DNA of 64,000 bases from Pictodentalium vernedei (Eukaryota > Mollusca > Scaphopoda > Dentaliida > Dentaliidae): assembly GCA_031216915.1 (NCBI GenBank), contig CM062292.1:201955262-202019261 (forward strand), in the 5' to 3' direction. The first letter of the stretch is position 1. Every line of letters starts with the position of its first letter. Below, in pieces: positions 1-8,573 of this stretch. The notes beneath the pieces are model-generated. The model was not told the origin of the DNA. It saw only the letters and a program-made list of their open reading frames with translations, and searched no databases. The position numbers were made by a program, and so were the translations under genes.

Positions 1-813
1 TTTTGACAAGAGCCCAAGTCTCCATGTCCCCAAAGGGATCAATGAGTCCAAATGTATCCCGATAGAGCCTAAGTGTGGACAAAAATTATTTTATTATCCA
101 AAAAATAATTGCTACACTACCGGAATATTTAATGTATCTTACAACAGTAACAGATTTTGAACTATCCGATGTAAAGCAAGATCTTCATCAGAAGAAAATA
201 TATAATAGATATATATACAGAATAATCATTCTGTGTAACATGTCAAACTCCCAAGAAATTTATAAAAAAAATTTCAATAAAACAAGTCAAAAAGCTTGGG
301 AGTTTAACAGGGGAGCTTCAAGGACGGATAGGGAAGGAACACTTAACAAGCAGTGGAAAAATCATTAGCAAGAATGATAACGTCAGGCCAATGTCCCGAA
401 AATGGGGAACATGAAATAATTTTTATAAAAATTATAAAGTTACAGCCCTGAACGTTTAAAACCACCGTTTCTTCCTTCCATCATCCAGTTGTGTCCTTGA
501 ATCCACCAATTTCACCATTGATTTGTGTCTGGCATCATTAAAACTGAGATTTAAAAGCACAGATGTCAGTTTGTTGTTATCTGACTGAGGGCCAAACAAA
601 GAATGATGTTGGCACCAATTCCGGTCACTTCCTGAAGTCTGCACATGCACAGAGAGTAAATGTATGAAGGGCCAGATAGGACTTTTAATTTTCGGTTTTG
701 CATGCAAATTTTGGGGATGAGGGAGGGGGGGGGGGGGGGAAATTTGTGTTTGGCCCTAGATATTTTTGAGTTAGGACCAGCTAGTCTGGGCCATTGGGTT
801 ATAGTATAAAAAT
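1..813 (-). mobile_element. DIRS family C, right-end fragment (copy C1)
   Basis: This is the 5' (right) non-coding end of a divergent DIRS element whose body lies left of the window. It aligns with 49779-50778 plus 59491-59611 of the second C copy and, more distantly, with the right ends of families A and NA. Shared landmarks are the 'TACAGCCCTGA' block near 450, the decayed GC-rich palindrome near 640, the G-run at 721-740, and a terminus ending GTATAAAAAT at 813. The A-family NRF1-like palindrome is reduced here to CTGCACATGCACAG. No coding capacity is present; short open frames are chance. The flank after 813 begins AT, as for the other copies. Confidence 0.8.
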
Positions 814-1452
814 ATGACGGATGAACAAACGCATAGCAGATGAGGAGTAAGACAAATTAAAAATCAAGTCAATGTTTTTCCAAACCTGATATTATTTAAT
901 CATGAATTGTTTAGGCCCCCACAATGCAGATCTTCTGCTTCTCAGGTCATTTTTTGTAAAACTGCATGTGAGTGGGCAGTTTTTTATTTTATTTTTTATT
1001 TTTGTAATTATTCCTTTGCCATCATAAGTTCATGTTCTTGGTTTTAGGCCACATAATGTACAGAATAGCATGAGTGATGGTGTATTTCATCCCTCGAGTG
1101 CAAGAAGGCTTTGCAATGCTAAAGCATTGTTACACTCAAGGGACAAATTTATCAATTTTATTAACTTGTCTAAAATATCAAACATAAACCATATAATTTT
1201 TTATTTTTTAAAGTTTGCATTGGTTAGAAAAAGAGAGTACGTGGAAGCCAAAAAGACCATGTGGGGGTCTGAGAAACCAATTTTTAACTTTTTAAGGCCT
1301 TAAAACTGTTTTATTCTATATTTATATACCAAGATGAAAATCTTACCCATGTTGTGGTCCTCCGTCATTTGTTACATTTAACAATGTTAACTGTTTTCTC
1401 AATCTATCTTTAAAGGAAGCATGAATCTTTTTGAACAAGTCCTGCAAAAAAG
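814..1452. other. Intronic spacer between C1 and A1; one imperfect hairpin
   Basis: There is no gene or recognised repeat. An imperfect stem-loop lies at 1090-1143: TCCCTCGAGTG pairs with CACTCAAGGGA, and an inner GCAATGCT pairs with AGCATTG. It might be a small foldback repeat. The rest is AT-rich sequence, inferred to be VPS54 intron. Confidence 0.5.
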
Positions 1453-1490
1453 TTAAAAAATTTATAGTAATTTATATATTTTTTATACTT

Positions 1491-1679
1491 ACCAATGACC
1501 CAGACTTAGCTGGTGCTAACTCTAACAAAACCAGGGCCAAACACAAATTTTGCCCCCCAATCCCCAAAATTTGCATCGAAAACAAAAAGAAATCATGTCC
1601 TATAGGACCTCCATACTACGCCCCCACTGCGCATGCGCAGTGTCCAGGACGTCCCGAAATTGGCGCCAATTATCATTCT
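1491..1679 (+). repeat. A1 left inverted terminal repeat
   Basis: Pairs with 8385-8573 in inverted orientation with almost no mismatches (TGTCCAGG here against TGTCAAGG). It contains the perfect palindrome CACTGCGCATGCGCAGTG at 1625-1642 and TTGGCGCCAA near its inner end. Confidence 0.93.
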
Positions 1680-1756
1680 TACTGGCAGTGCCTGGTCAGC
1701 GCTATATACTCAGCAGGGAGGCAAGAGTTCCCAACTCCTGGGAGGGCCATCCCCGT

Positions 1757-1842
1757 CTGGGTCATTGGTAAGTATAAAAAATATATAAATTACTATAAAT
1801 TTTTTAACATTTTTATACTGTACCAATGACCCAGACTTAGCT
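1757..1842 (+). repeat. A1 internal complementary region (ICR)
   Basis: An 86-bp segment just inside the 3' end of the element. Positions 1757-1808 are the reverse complement of the left terminus, ending exactly at its first base (TTTTTTAAC). Positions 1809-1842 are the reverse complement of the right terminus, starting exactly at its last base (ATTTTTATACTG). It is therefore the complement of a circular right-end/left-end junction. In DIRS1 models such a region templates completion of the ends and circularisation. It also fixes the element boundaries independently of the flanks. Confidence 0.93.
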
Positions 1843-2330
1843 CAATAGTAAACAGGCTGGAGGGCCTAGGACATAGAGGAAAATCCAATAAGCTCAACTA
1901 TATAATAAAGAGGTAACCCCTTAAGGAGAAAAGGAGTATTAGGCTTTACGTGTATCTTTCTTATTTAATATTAAATTAGAAAGATACAATACCCTTAATA
2001 ATTGAGCACAATAATATTCATGTTCTCTATTAACATCCAGTATAACCCTTATACTAATTATTTTTAAAGTAAGCCAATAAATAAAGTAGTCCAGAGAATT
2101 GAGACTCTTTATAGTCATTTAAAAGTGTCCGAGTATTGTATATTAAAGCCCGTTTGACACTTGACATATACAAATGCTTCACACCGAGCTACACTTTAAA
2201 AGTAAGACATGAATGAATTTTAACATTAATATTACACTTTAAAACCATCCCGGAAGCGACTCAGAAATACTGACTTTGGAGGAGGCATTCCCTTGCTTTT
2301 CACTATAAAGCAGGTGACCTAAGGGAACAC

Positions 2331-2366
2331 CCGCCCCCCCCCCCCCCCCCCCCCCCCCCCCTTTCC
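2331..2366 (-). other. Homopurine (G-rich) tract 3' of the A1 recombinase ORF
   Basis: On the coding strand this is a run of about 28 G preceded by AAGGGGAAAG. A C/G run of variable length sits at the same place in every DIRS copy: A2 near 26002-26019, A3 52906-52927, NA1 near 9729-9740, NA2 near 35240-35256, and C 41594-41610. Position is conserved although length is not. It could be a polypurine tract, a G-quadruplex or simple slippage; function is not shown. Confidence 0.6.
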
Positions 2367-2459
2367 CCTTGCCATGGGTCAAATAGCCCAGAGCGAAGAG
2401 GGCAGCCGGACGGAGTCACTGCCGGAACAGAAAGCCTGCATAACTATAGTTGCAACTGT

Positions 2460-5348
2460 TTAGTGGACGACATTCTGAGCAACAGATAACGGACCTAAAC
2501 AATGCAGGTCTCCAGAAATGGACTCAATATTTCTGAGATAAAAATTCGTGAATGTGGATGGCTGAGACCAATAAGCAGCCTTCATTAAATCTGTAATAGC
2601 AACACTATTAGCATAAGCCCAAGAAGTAGCAAGAGCTCTTACTTCATGAGCGGAAATCTTAAGCACAGACTGCTGAGAAGAAGATAAACTCTCATAAGCA
2701 GTACGGATAGTTAATTGAATCCATCTAGCAATAGAATGGACCGAAATGTCCTTTCTATTAGGCATCAAAGACAGAAAGAAACGTTTCCGTCCCTTTCTGA
2801 TAAACTGAGATCTCTGTTTATAGATACGTAACGCTCTAACAGGACAGAGTAAAGGCCTACGCCCGTCTGAAGACGGAAGAGCCTTAATAACAATAGGTTC
2901 CGGATATTTATTAGGAGCCTGATTCTTAGCTAAAAAACCCACATTAGTAGTGAAGGTGATAGTGTTCCCGACACTACGATAGTGAGAATCATCCACCGAC
3001 AGTGCATGAAGCTCACTGACTCTTCTAGCAGAAGAGAAAGCTAAGAGAAAAGCTGTCTTATAAGATAAGAATTTGAAATCTACTGTCCCAAGAGGTTCAA
3101 ATGGCTTTTCCTTCAATTTAAGAAGAACCCAAGCTAAATTCCATTTAGGAATTAATCTAAGAGTTCTGGGTCTATTTATCGAGAAGTTTCTAACCAACTT
3201 AGATAAAGAAACATTAGATCCAATTTGTAAACTATCATAATGTGCATAGGTATCAGATAACATAGACCTATAACCCTTAATAGTAACAGGCTGCAGTTTG
3301 ATTTCGTCAAACAAGTAAACTAGAAAGTTTGCAATGTCTGGTATAGAGGGATCGAATATATCTACAGAATGATCCCTACACCAACGACGAAAAACCTTCC
3401 ACTTAGCCACATAGTTTAGCGAAGAGGAGGTCCTCCTACAGTTAGAAATCGCGTCCACTGCTCGTCCTGTAAAGTGCTTGCCATGCAAGAAGGACCGCAC
3501 AACGGAAAAACGTGAAGGTTGAGACCTTGCAGGTTGTGATGGAGTTGACGCGATTTCCCCTGCGAAAGAAGATCCTCCTGTGGAGGAAGCTTTCGCGGCA
3601 GGTCCCACAACAGACACCTGAGTAGATTTATCCACGGTCTCTGTGGCGACAGAGATGCTACCAACAGAATCTTGCATTGAGATTGTTTTATCTTTAGCAA
3701 TACTTGTTGAATTAACGGCGCTGGAGGATACGCATATCCTATCATTCCGTCCCAAGGGATCGACAGAGCGTCTACTGCAAATGCTCTTGGATCCGGACAC
3801 GGAGACACATACGTCTGCAACTGATTGTTGAGATGTGTCGCAAATAAGTCTATCATTGGCCGTTCCCATTGGTAGCAAATCTGATTGAATACTTGTTTGT
3901 TGAGAGTCCACTCCGACGGCAACAAGCGACCCTTTCGTGAAAGGGAGTCTGCTAGCACATTCAGACGACCCGGTATGTGATGGACCGAAAGAAGAACCTG
4001 ATGTTCTAGTGCAAACAGAAGAATTCTTTCTGTTAGATTGAACAACGGAACTGAATGAGTACCTCCCTGATTCCATATATACGCCACTACTGTCGTATTG
4101 TCGGATAGGATTTGGACATGAGCATTGTGAATAATGTCCATCCAATGACGTAACGCAAGCCAAATTGACATCATTTCCTTGATGTTTATGTGCTTGCACA
4201 GGAATTGCGGATCCCAAAGACCCTGGCATCTCGAATCCGTTGGGATTAATGATGCACCCCAACCTGTTTGACTGGCATCCGTCATAATGGTAAAACTCGG
4301 ATCCGGCAACTGCAGCGGAACTCCCTGAGTTAACCACTGAATGTTTGCCCAAGTCTGAATCTCTTGTTTCACTTGATCTGACAAGAGAACGTCTATGTCG
4401 AGCGAATGAATTTTCACACTCCAATTCTGAGTCAAGAAAATTTGGAGAGGACGTGTGCGTAACCGCCCCATCGGAATGAGATCCGCAGCGGCTCCGCACA
4501 GACCTATCAGTCTCATAAATTCTCTCGCTGTGACTTTGTCTGCGTGCAGACAATAGCGAGCGTAACAACTGACTAATTTCGCTCTGGTTAACGGCAGACG
4601 AACGAGATTGTTGTGCGTCTCGAAGCTCATTCCCAGATGAGTGAATGACTTGGACGGCACCAGATCCGACTTCTCCTCGTTTACTATAAAACCGAGACGT
4701 CGGAGCAATAGAAGTAGATTCTGAACATCGTTCTGAAGCATTAACTCGTTGCCGTACCTCTGAAGAATGTCGTCCAGGTAGGCCGACGTCACCGCAGACG
4801 AATGAGCTCGGAAATAGATCATTACCGAGTTCATTACCCGAGTGAAAGCCCAGGGTGCTAGATTCAATCCGAAGCACATCGCCCGGAATTGATACACCAC
4901 TCCTAGGACTGCGAAGAGTAGATACTTTCGGAATGTCGGATGTACCATGACGTGAAAGTACGCATCTTTGAGATCTATGCTTGTTGCATAATCGTTCACC
5001 CGAATACTCGCTCTGACCGACCGAATCGTCTCCATATAAAATTTCGGAGCGACGATCAGCTTGTTTATCCAGCTCAAATCTATAACTGGACGGAACGAGC
5101 CGTCTGGTTTCGGAACCAGAAACAGATGGCTGTAGAATCCCGGAGTCTCCTGGTTTTCTACGACCTCTACCGCGTTCTTCATTAAAAGAGACTGCACCTC
5201 TGATAACAGAGCGTCTCTTTTCTGCGGATTTGACGGAAGTTGAGTCCACTTTGGACTTCGAGTTAATGGAGGCTTTCGTTTGAAGGATATCTTTAGACCT
5301 TCCGAAGTCACTCCTCTCACCCAAGGGTCGTCCGTAATCGACGCCCAT
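2460..5348 (-). CDS. A1 tyrosine recombinase ORF (962 codons; YR domain in the C-terminal third)
   Basis: The tyrosine recombinase that integrates circular DIRS DNA is encoded in about the last 330 residues. It has a SAM-like N-terminal helical part (about 625-700). Catalytic signatures are R776 in ARRVSEL, H901-x-x-R904 in HEVRAL and nucleophile Y937 in FTNFYLR. The preceding 600 or so codons overlap the RT/RNase H ORF in another frame and give a Ser/Arg-rich sequence with no recognised domain. The ATG at 5348 is a GTG in A2 and A3, so it is probably not the true start. The frame is the same as gag and is separated from it by a single UGA at 5406-5408. YR function is well supported; how it is translated is open. 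Confidence 0.88.
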   Translation of the reverse strand: MGVDYGRPLGERSDFGRSKDILQTKASINSKSKVDSTSVKSAEKRRSVIRGAVSFNEERGRGRRKPGDSGILQPSVSGSETRRLVPSSYRFELDKQADRRSEILYGDDSVGQSEYSGERLCNKHRSQRCVLSRHGTSDIPKVSTLRSPRSGVSIPGDVLRIESSTLGFHSGNELGNDLFPSSFVCGDVGLPGRHSSEVRQRVNASERCSESTSIAPTSRFYSKRGEVGSGAVQVIHSSGNELRDAQQSRSSAVNQSEISQLLRSLLSARRQSHSERIYETDRSVRSRCGSHSDGAVTHTSSPNFLDSELECENSFARHRRSLVRSSETRDSDLGKHSVVNSGSSAAVAGSEFYHYDGCQSNRLGCIINPNGFEMPGSLGSAIPVQAHKHQGNDVNLACVTSLDGHYSQCSCPNPIRQYDSSGVYMESGRYSFSSVVQSNRKNSSVCTRTSGSSFGPSHTGSSECASRLPFTKGSLVAVGVDSQQTSIQSDLLPMGTANDRLICDTSQQSVADVCVSVSGSKSICSRRSVDPLGRNDRICVSSSAVNSTSIAKDKTISMQDSVGSISVATETVDKSTQVSVVGPAAKASSTGGSSFAGEIASTPSQPARSQPSRFSVVRSFLHGKHFTGRAVDAISNCRRTSSSLNYVAKWKVFRRWCRDHSVDIFDPSIPDIANFLVYLFDEIKLQPVTIKGYRSMLSDTYAHYDSLQIGSNVSLSKLVRNFSINRPRTLRLIPKWNLAWVLLKLKEKPFEPLGTVDFKFLSYKTAFLLAFSSARRVSELHALSVDDSHYRSVGNTITFTTNVGFLAKNQAPNKYPEPIVIKALPSSDGRRPLLCPVRALRIYKQRSQFIRKGRKRFFLSLMPNRKDISVHSIARWIQLTIRTAYESLSSSQQSVLKISAHEVRALATSWAYANSVAITDLMKAAYWSQPSTFTNFYLRNIESISGDLHCLGPLSVAQNVVH

Positions 5349-5371
5349 TCTTGTGAAAAGCTCGACAACCT
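3416..5371 (-). CDS. A1 reverse transcriptase / RNase H / methyltransferase-like ORF
   Basis: About 650 residues. RT: LVPKPDGSFRPVIDLS (85-99), motif A IDLKDAYF (131-138), FGLNLAPWAF (166-175), and active site YLDD (197-200). RNase H: MTDAS (362-366), IKEMMSIW (396-403), LSDNTTVVAY (421-430), LADSLSR (472-478), giving the D-E-D-D set. After it come DLFATHLNN (507-515), VDALSIPWD and YAYPPAPLI (545-553), the region annotated in DIRS elements as a DNA-adenine-methyltransferase-like domain. No ATG precedes the RT motifs after the UGA at 5372-5374. In A2 the frame is open there (GGA) and continues up into the gag overlap. The frame is +1 relative to gag. Domain calls are firm. Expression of this copy is doubtful because of the UGA. 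Confidence 0.9.
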   Translation of the reverse strand, partial: RLSSFSQEWASITDDPWVRGVTSEGLKISFKRKPPLTRSPKWTQLPSNPQKRDALLSEVQSLLMKNAVEVVENQETPGFYSHLFLVPKPDGSFRPVIDLSWINKLIVAPKFYMETIRSVRASIRVNDYATSIDLKDAYFHVMVHPTFRKYLLFAVLGVVYQFRAMCFGLNLAPWAFTRVMNSVMIYFRAHSSAVTSAYLDDILQRYGNELMLQNDVQNLLLLLRRLGFIVNEEKSDLVPSKSFTHLGMSFETHNNLVRLPLTRAKLVSCYARYCLHADKVTAREFMRLIGLCGAAADLIPMGRLRTRPLQIFLTQNWSVKIHSLDIDVLLSDQVKQEIQTWANIQWLTQGVPLQLPDPSFTIMTDASQTGWGASLIPTDSRCQGLWDPQFLCKHINIKEMMSIWLALRHWMDIIHNAHVQILSDNTTVVAYIWNQGGTHSVPLFNLTERILLFALEHQVLLSVHHIPGRLNVLADSLSRKGRLLPSEWTLNKQVFNQICYQWERPMIDLFATHLNNQLQTYVSPCPDPRAFAVDALSIPWDGMIGYAYPPAPLIQQVLLKIKQSQCKILLVASLSPQRPWINLLRCLLWDLPRKLPPQEDLLSQGKSRQLHHNLQGLNLHVFPLCGPSCMASTLQDEQWTRFLTVGGPPLR

Positions 5372-5405
5372 TCAGCCAACCGGTACGCGATAGAGGTTTA
5401 AGCCA

Positions 5406-7505
5406 TCACCTCCTGGACCTGCGAGGCCTGCGGTAGGAGAAACCACGTCCTCCACGACCCGCACCTCGCCCCGTCGACCTCGGGGTGTCCGACCAGTTGT
5501 CCCGGCCTGAAGGACGTCCCGAACGAGAGTCGCTACCCTGACGGTCTCTCGAATAAGACCAAGAGGACGCACCGGAACCTCTATAGGAACCTCTCTTGGG
5601 CGCATTAGACCCAGAAGTGCCTGTCTTATTCTTGTCTGCTGTATCCGACTTCTTAGAAGCAGATTTGAACAACAGAGAATCCGAAGCTTTCTTTGTAATT
5701 TTATCATAAATAGCAGAAAGTTTGCCGTCAAAGAGAAGTTCTCCGGAGACCGAAGCGACTCTAAGAGAGTTCTTCACCTTAGTATCCACGAGTGTGGATG
5801 TAGCTAGGGCTGCGTCACGTCTAACCAACTCCAGGTTTGCCACTGAAAGGGCAGAGTTACACGTGGAATAAGCTACTGCCCTTGAAAGAAGTCTTAAAGA
5901 GGATTGTATATCCTGAAACTCTTTCCCTTGAAGGCGCAGTGATAACGCCTTAGTAAGGTGATCTGCGTAAGATAAGGCATCTAAATTGGCTCTGTTAGAC
6001 GAAATAGCTGTTTCCAACACCGCGGTTGGAATAGAAGCCGACGACGGTAATGATAGCTCTAAGTCTTCCGCCTCGTCGTCCATACGCAGAGGAACTCTCG
6101 GGATACCCTGTCCTGCCGTGTCGAATTTATTCCTTGCATTAATGAAAGGCAGGTTGAGAGTATTGGCGGACAAGAAACCTGCTTTCCGCGTCTTGGAAGC
6201 AAGTTTAAATATAGCGTTCAATAATTCAAATGTTCTTGCAACATTATTGGACTGCGACGGAAACTCGGGAGCGATGTCCCTGAACCGCTCAAAAAATACA
6301 GAGTCCAATGACACTATAATCCTCTTGTCCGGAACCGCAGCAGTCTGGCCCGACGGAACAACTTGAGGGAGAAAGTGCCGGATGAAGTCCACGGCAGCTT
6401 TATGTTGTTTCGAAAGGGATAGCTCCAAATCATCCGTATCCCTTTCACCATCCGGTCGGACCTCATGATGCTCCCGGTCGTCCGCCCCCGATGCTTCGGC
6501 GGAGCGTACCGACCCAGCGCCGTCAGATAATTCTCGATCCGACACCGTTTCTGTCGGCTGCTGGGATGCTGCGATAAGCTGTGCTATCTGCACAAGAATG
6601 TCCGGCGTCGAGACCTGCGGTGGCGCAGTCTTTTGCTGCTTCGCCAAGGGCAGCTCCGCATCAGATGGCTCCCGCATACTTTTTCTATGCGAACGTCCGG
6701 ATTCCATCGGTCTCGAATCCCTGGCTGCCAGATGGTGTGACCTGGTCGCCAAAGAATCCTTGATCGGCGAAGCTGGTAAGATATCGGCGGTCACGCAGCC
6801 AAGGTGCGGTCGTGTGCGCTGACGAGAAGAAGAAGCCTTAGCAGTCTCCGCGGACTGCCTATACAACGGAGCGTCCCGAGCGACGGACGTATGCTCCGCT
6901 TGCGACACATTTTGTACCACAACATCTGGTCCCAGATGTTGTTGTACGAGAGAGGGGCCTCTCTCGCTCGGGGCCCGGCTGGACCTGGACGAGCTAGGAA
7001 CCGGACTCAAAGGCTTCCTCCGTTCTCGCTTACTATCCGCCGTCACTGGGTGTGCACATTGTATGTTTATAGTGCTCGCATCACCCAAAATTTCCTCCTG
7101 GACCGCATCGGACGAACCCGGCTGCCGAACCATTCGGTGAATGGACGCTACACCGGGCGAGCTAGCGGACGACATTTGTCTAATCTCCATGAGCACTTTT
7201 GCCGCTAGCTCTGAATTCATTTGTGACGACGGACGCGCACTTGTAGAAGATAACATGGAAACATCACCCTGTTCTTGTTCCTCTGAAATAGAAACTGAGA
7301 GAGTAGAGTGACCTTGCGGAGAAAGAGCCGGCATAGCCCTTTCTCCAGAAACAACATACCGTGACACACGTTTCCAATGTTTGTCATCCCAATATTGACA
7401 TATAGAACAGGGATTAGTGCGAGAACACTGACTACAATTAATACAATGATCATGAAAGTCAGAGGAAGATTTCTTCCCATTACAATTTGAACAATATCCT
7501 TTCAT
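5406..7505 (-). CDS. A1 gag-like ORF1 (699 aa)
   Basis: Intact ORF from an ATG at 7505. The N terminus has a Cys/His cluster (C5, C8, H18, H20, C21, C24, C27, C33, C36) followed by a WDDKHWKRVSRYV-type segment, a likely zinc-binding module. The middle (about 80-380) is low complexity. A conserved helical block (about 400-640) contains SRAVAYSTCNSAL and ELVRRDAALATS, as in DIRS1-type gag proteins. The C terminus is Arg/Gly/Ser-rich and basic, ending GFSYRRPRRSRR, and suits nucleic-acid binding. It probably forms the element's ribonucleoprotein particle. It stops at a UGA (5406-5408), after which the same frame stays open into the YR ORF. The last 260 bp or so overlap the +1 RT frame. Confidence 0.85.
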   Translation of the reverse strand: MKGYCSNCNGKKSSSDFHDHCINCSQCSRTNPCSICQYWDDKHWKRVSRYVVSGERAMPALSPQGHSTLSVSISEEQEQGDVSMLSSTSARPSSQMNSELAAKVLMEIRQMSSASSPGVASIHRMVRQPGSSDAVQEEILGDASTINIQCAHPVTADSKRERRKPLSPVPSSSRSSRAPSERGPSLVQQHLGPDVVVQNVSQAEHTSVARDAPLYRQSAETAKASSSRQRTRPHLGCVTADILPASPIKDSLATRSHHLAARDSRPMESGRSHRKSMREPSDAELPLAKQQKTAPPQVSTPDILVQIAQLIAASQQPTETVSDRELSDGAGSVRSAEASGADDREHHEVRPDGERDTDDLELSLSKQHKAAVDFIRHFLPQVVPSGQTAAVPDKRIIVSLDSVFFERFRDIAPEFPSQSNNVARTFELLNAIFKLASKTRKAGFLSANTLNLPFINARNKFDTAGQGIPRVPLRMDDEAEDLELSLPSSASIPTAVLETAISSNRANLDALSYADHLTKALSLRLQGKEFQDIQSSLRLLSRAVAYSTCNSALSVANLELVRRDAALATSTLVDTKVKNSLRVASVSGELLFDGKLSAIYDKITKKASDSLLFKSASKKSDTADKNKTGTSGSNAPKRGSYRGSGASSWSYSRDRQGSDSRSGRPSGRDNWSDTPRSTGRGAGRGGRGFSYRRPRRSRR

Positions 7506-8384
7506 TGTGAAAAGTCCTAGTTACCCGCACAAACCCCTGACACAAAGATACATAATAACATGATCCATTAATAAATGAAAAAACAATTGCAAATCAAAAT
7601 AATTTTGAAAAAATATTTTTTCAGCGAAGCCCAAGTTGCTGAAAAGTAACGTTGAGCCCCGATGGATCCGATGGCAAAGTGTGGTCAAAAATTTTAAATT
7701 TATATTAAATAATTAATGAGACACTTACGGATAATATAAATGCATCTTATAGTGAGATAAACTACACCAAAGGCAAACAGCCCCCCTCAAAAAAGGCTGT
7801 TGCCAATGTAAACAAACAGTGTAAAACACCAGAAAACATGACTCCAGGCACTGAAAAAAACTGGCCCGAAATCAGTCATCAAAATTACACTCTATCTGAT
7901 GCAAGACAGAGACTCCCAGGGGAGAATATGCAGAACATCAGATGGAAGATGCAGAACACAACGTTTATACACCCATGGGTGAAAACGTAACTATGGGGAA
8001 AATAACAGAAAACATTCTGTATCCAAGCAACTCTCCCAGGAAAATTTTAGAAATGAACTTTCTCAAAAATATGCCAAAAGCATGGGAGAATTGCAAGGGG
8101 GGACTTTAGAAGGCTAGGGGAGAGGAAACACTGAATAAGCAGTGCAACATTTAGCAAGAATGACAACAAGAGGCCCATGCCTCGAAAATAGGCAACTTAA
8201 CATAATTTCATCAAAAAATTTTAAGTACAGCCCTGATTATTTTTTGTCACTTCTTTTTCCTCTCCTCCTTCTATATCCTCCTTAGAATCACAATTTCTCC
8301 AAAAATTACGTTTCTGGCATCCTTTAAACTGAGATTTACAAGCACAAAGATCAGTGAGATGTTGACTGATGAAGGGCCAAACAG

Positions 8385-8573
8385 AGAATGATAATTGGCG
8401 CCAATTTCGGGACGTCCTTGACACTGCGCATGCGCAGTGGGGGCGTAGTATGGAGGTCCTATAGGACATGATTTCTTTTTGTTTTGGATGCAAATTTTGG
8501 GGATTGGGGGGCAAAATTTGTGTTTGGCCCTGGTTTTGTTAGAGTTAGCACCAGCTAAGTCTGGGTCATTGGT
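8385..8573 (+). repeat. A1 right inverted terminal repeat
   Basis: Inverted match to 1491-1679. It lies upstream of gag on the coding strand, so it is the likely promoter-bearing end. The outer arm after it is only 13 bp. Confidence 0.93.
8395..8439. promoter_or_regulatory. E2F-like and NRF1-like palindromes in the DIRS 5' end
   Basis: TTGGCGCCAA (8395-8404) matches the E2F consensus on both strands. CACTGCGCATGCGCAGTG (8422-8439) contains TGCGCATGCGCA, a perfect NRF1 consensus. The pair recurs in A2 (32060-32069 and 32090-32101). In NA copies the GC palindrome remains although the coding region is ruined. Use as promoter elements is inference from the consensus and from the position about 0.9 kb upstream of gag. 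Confidence 0.5.

Noticed and set aside
2460-5348. Reading the whole 962-codon frame as one recombinase protein
   Set aside because: Only about the last 330 residues carry YR features, and the ATG is not conserved; the upstream part overlaps RT/RNase H.
5986-6366. Plus-strand open frames opposite gag (also 29797-30480, 56549-57407)
   Set aside because: They are antisense shadows that mirror gag codon composition and have no recognised domain or independent signals.
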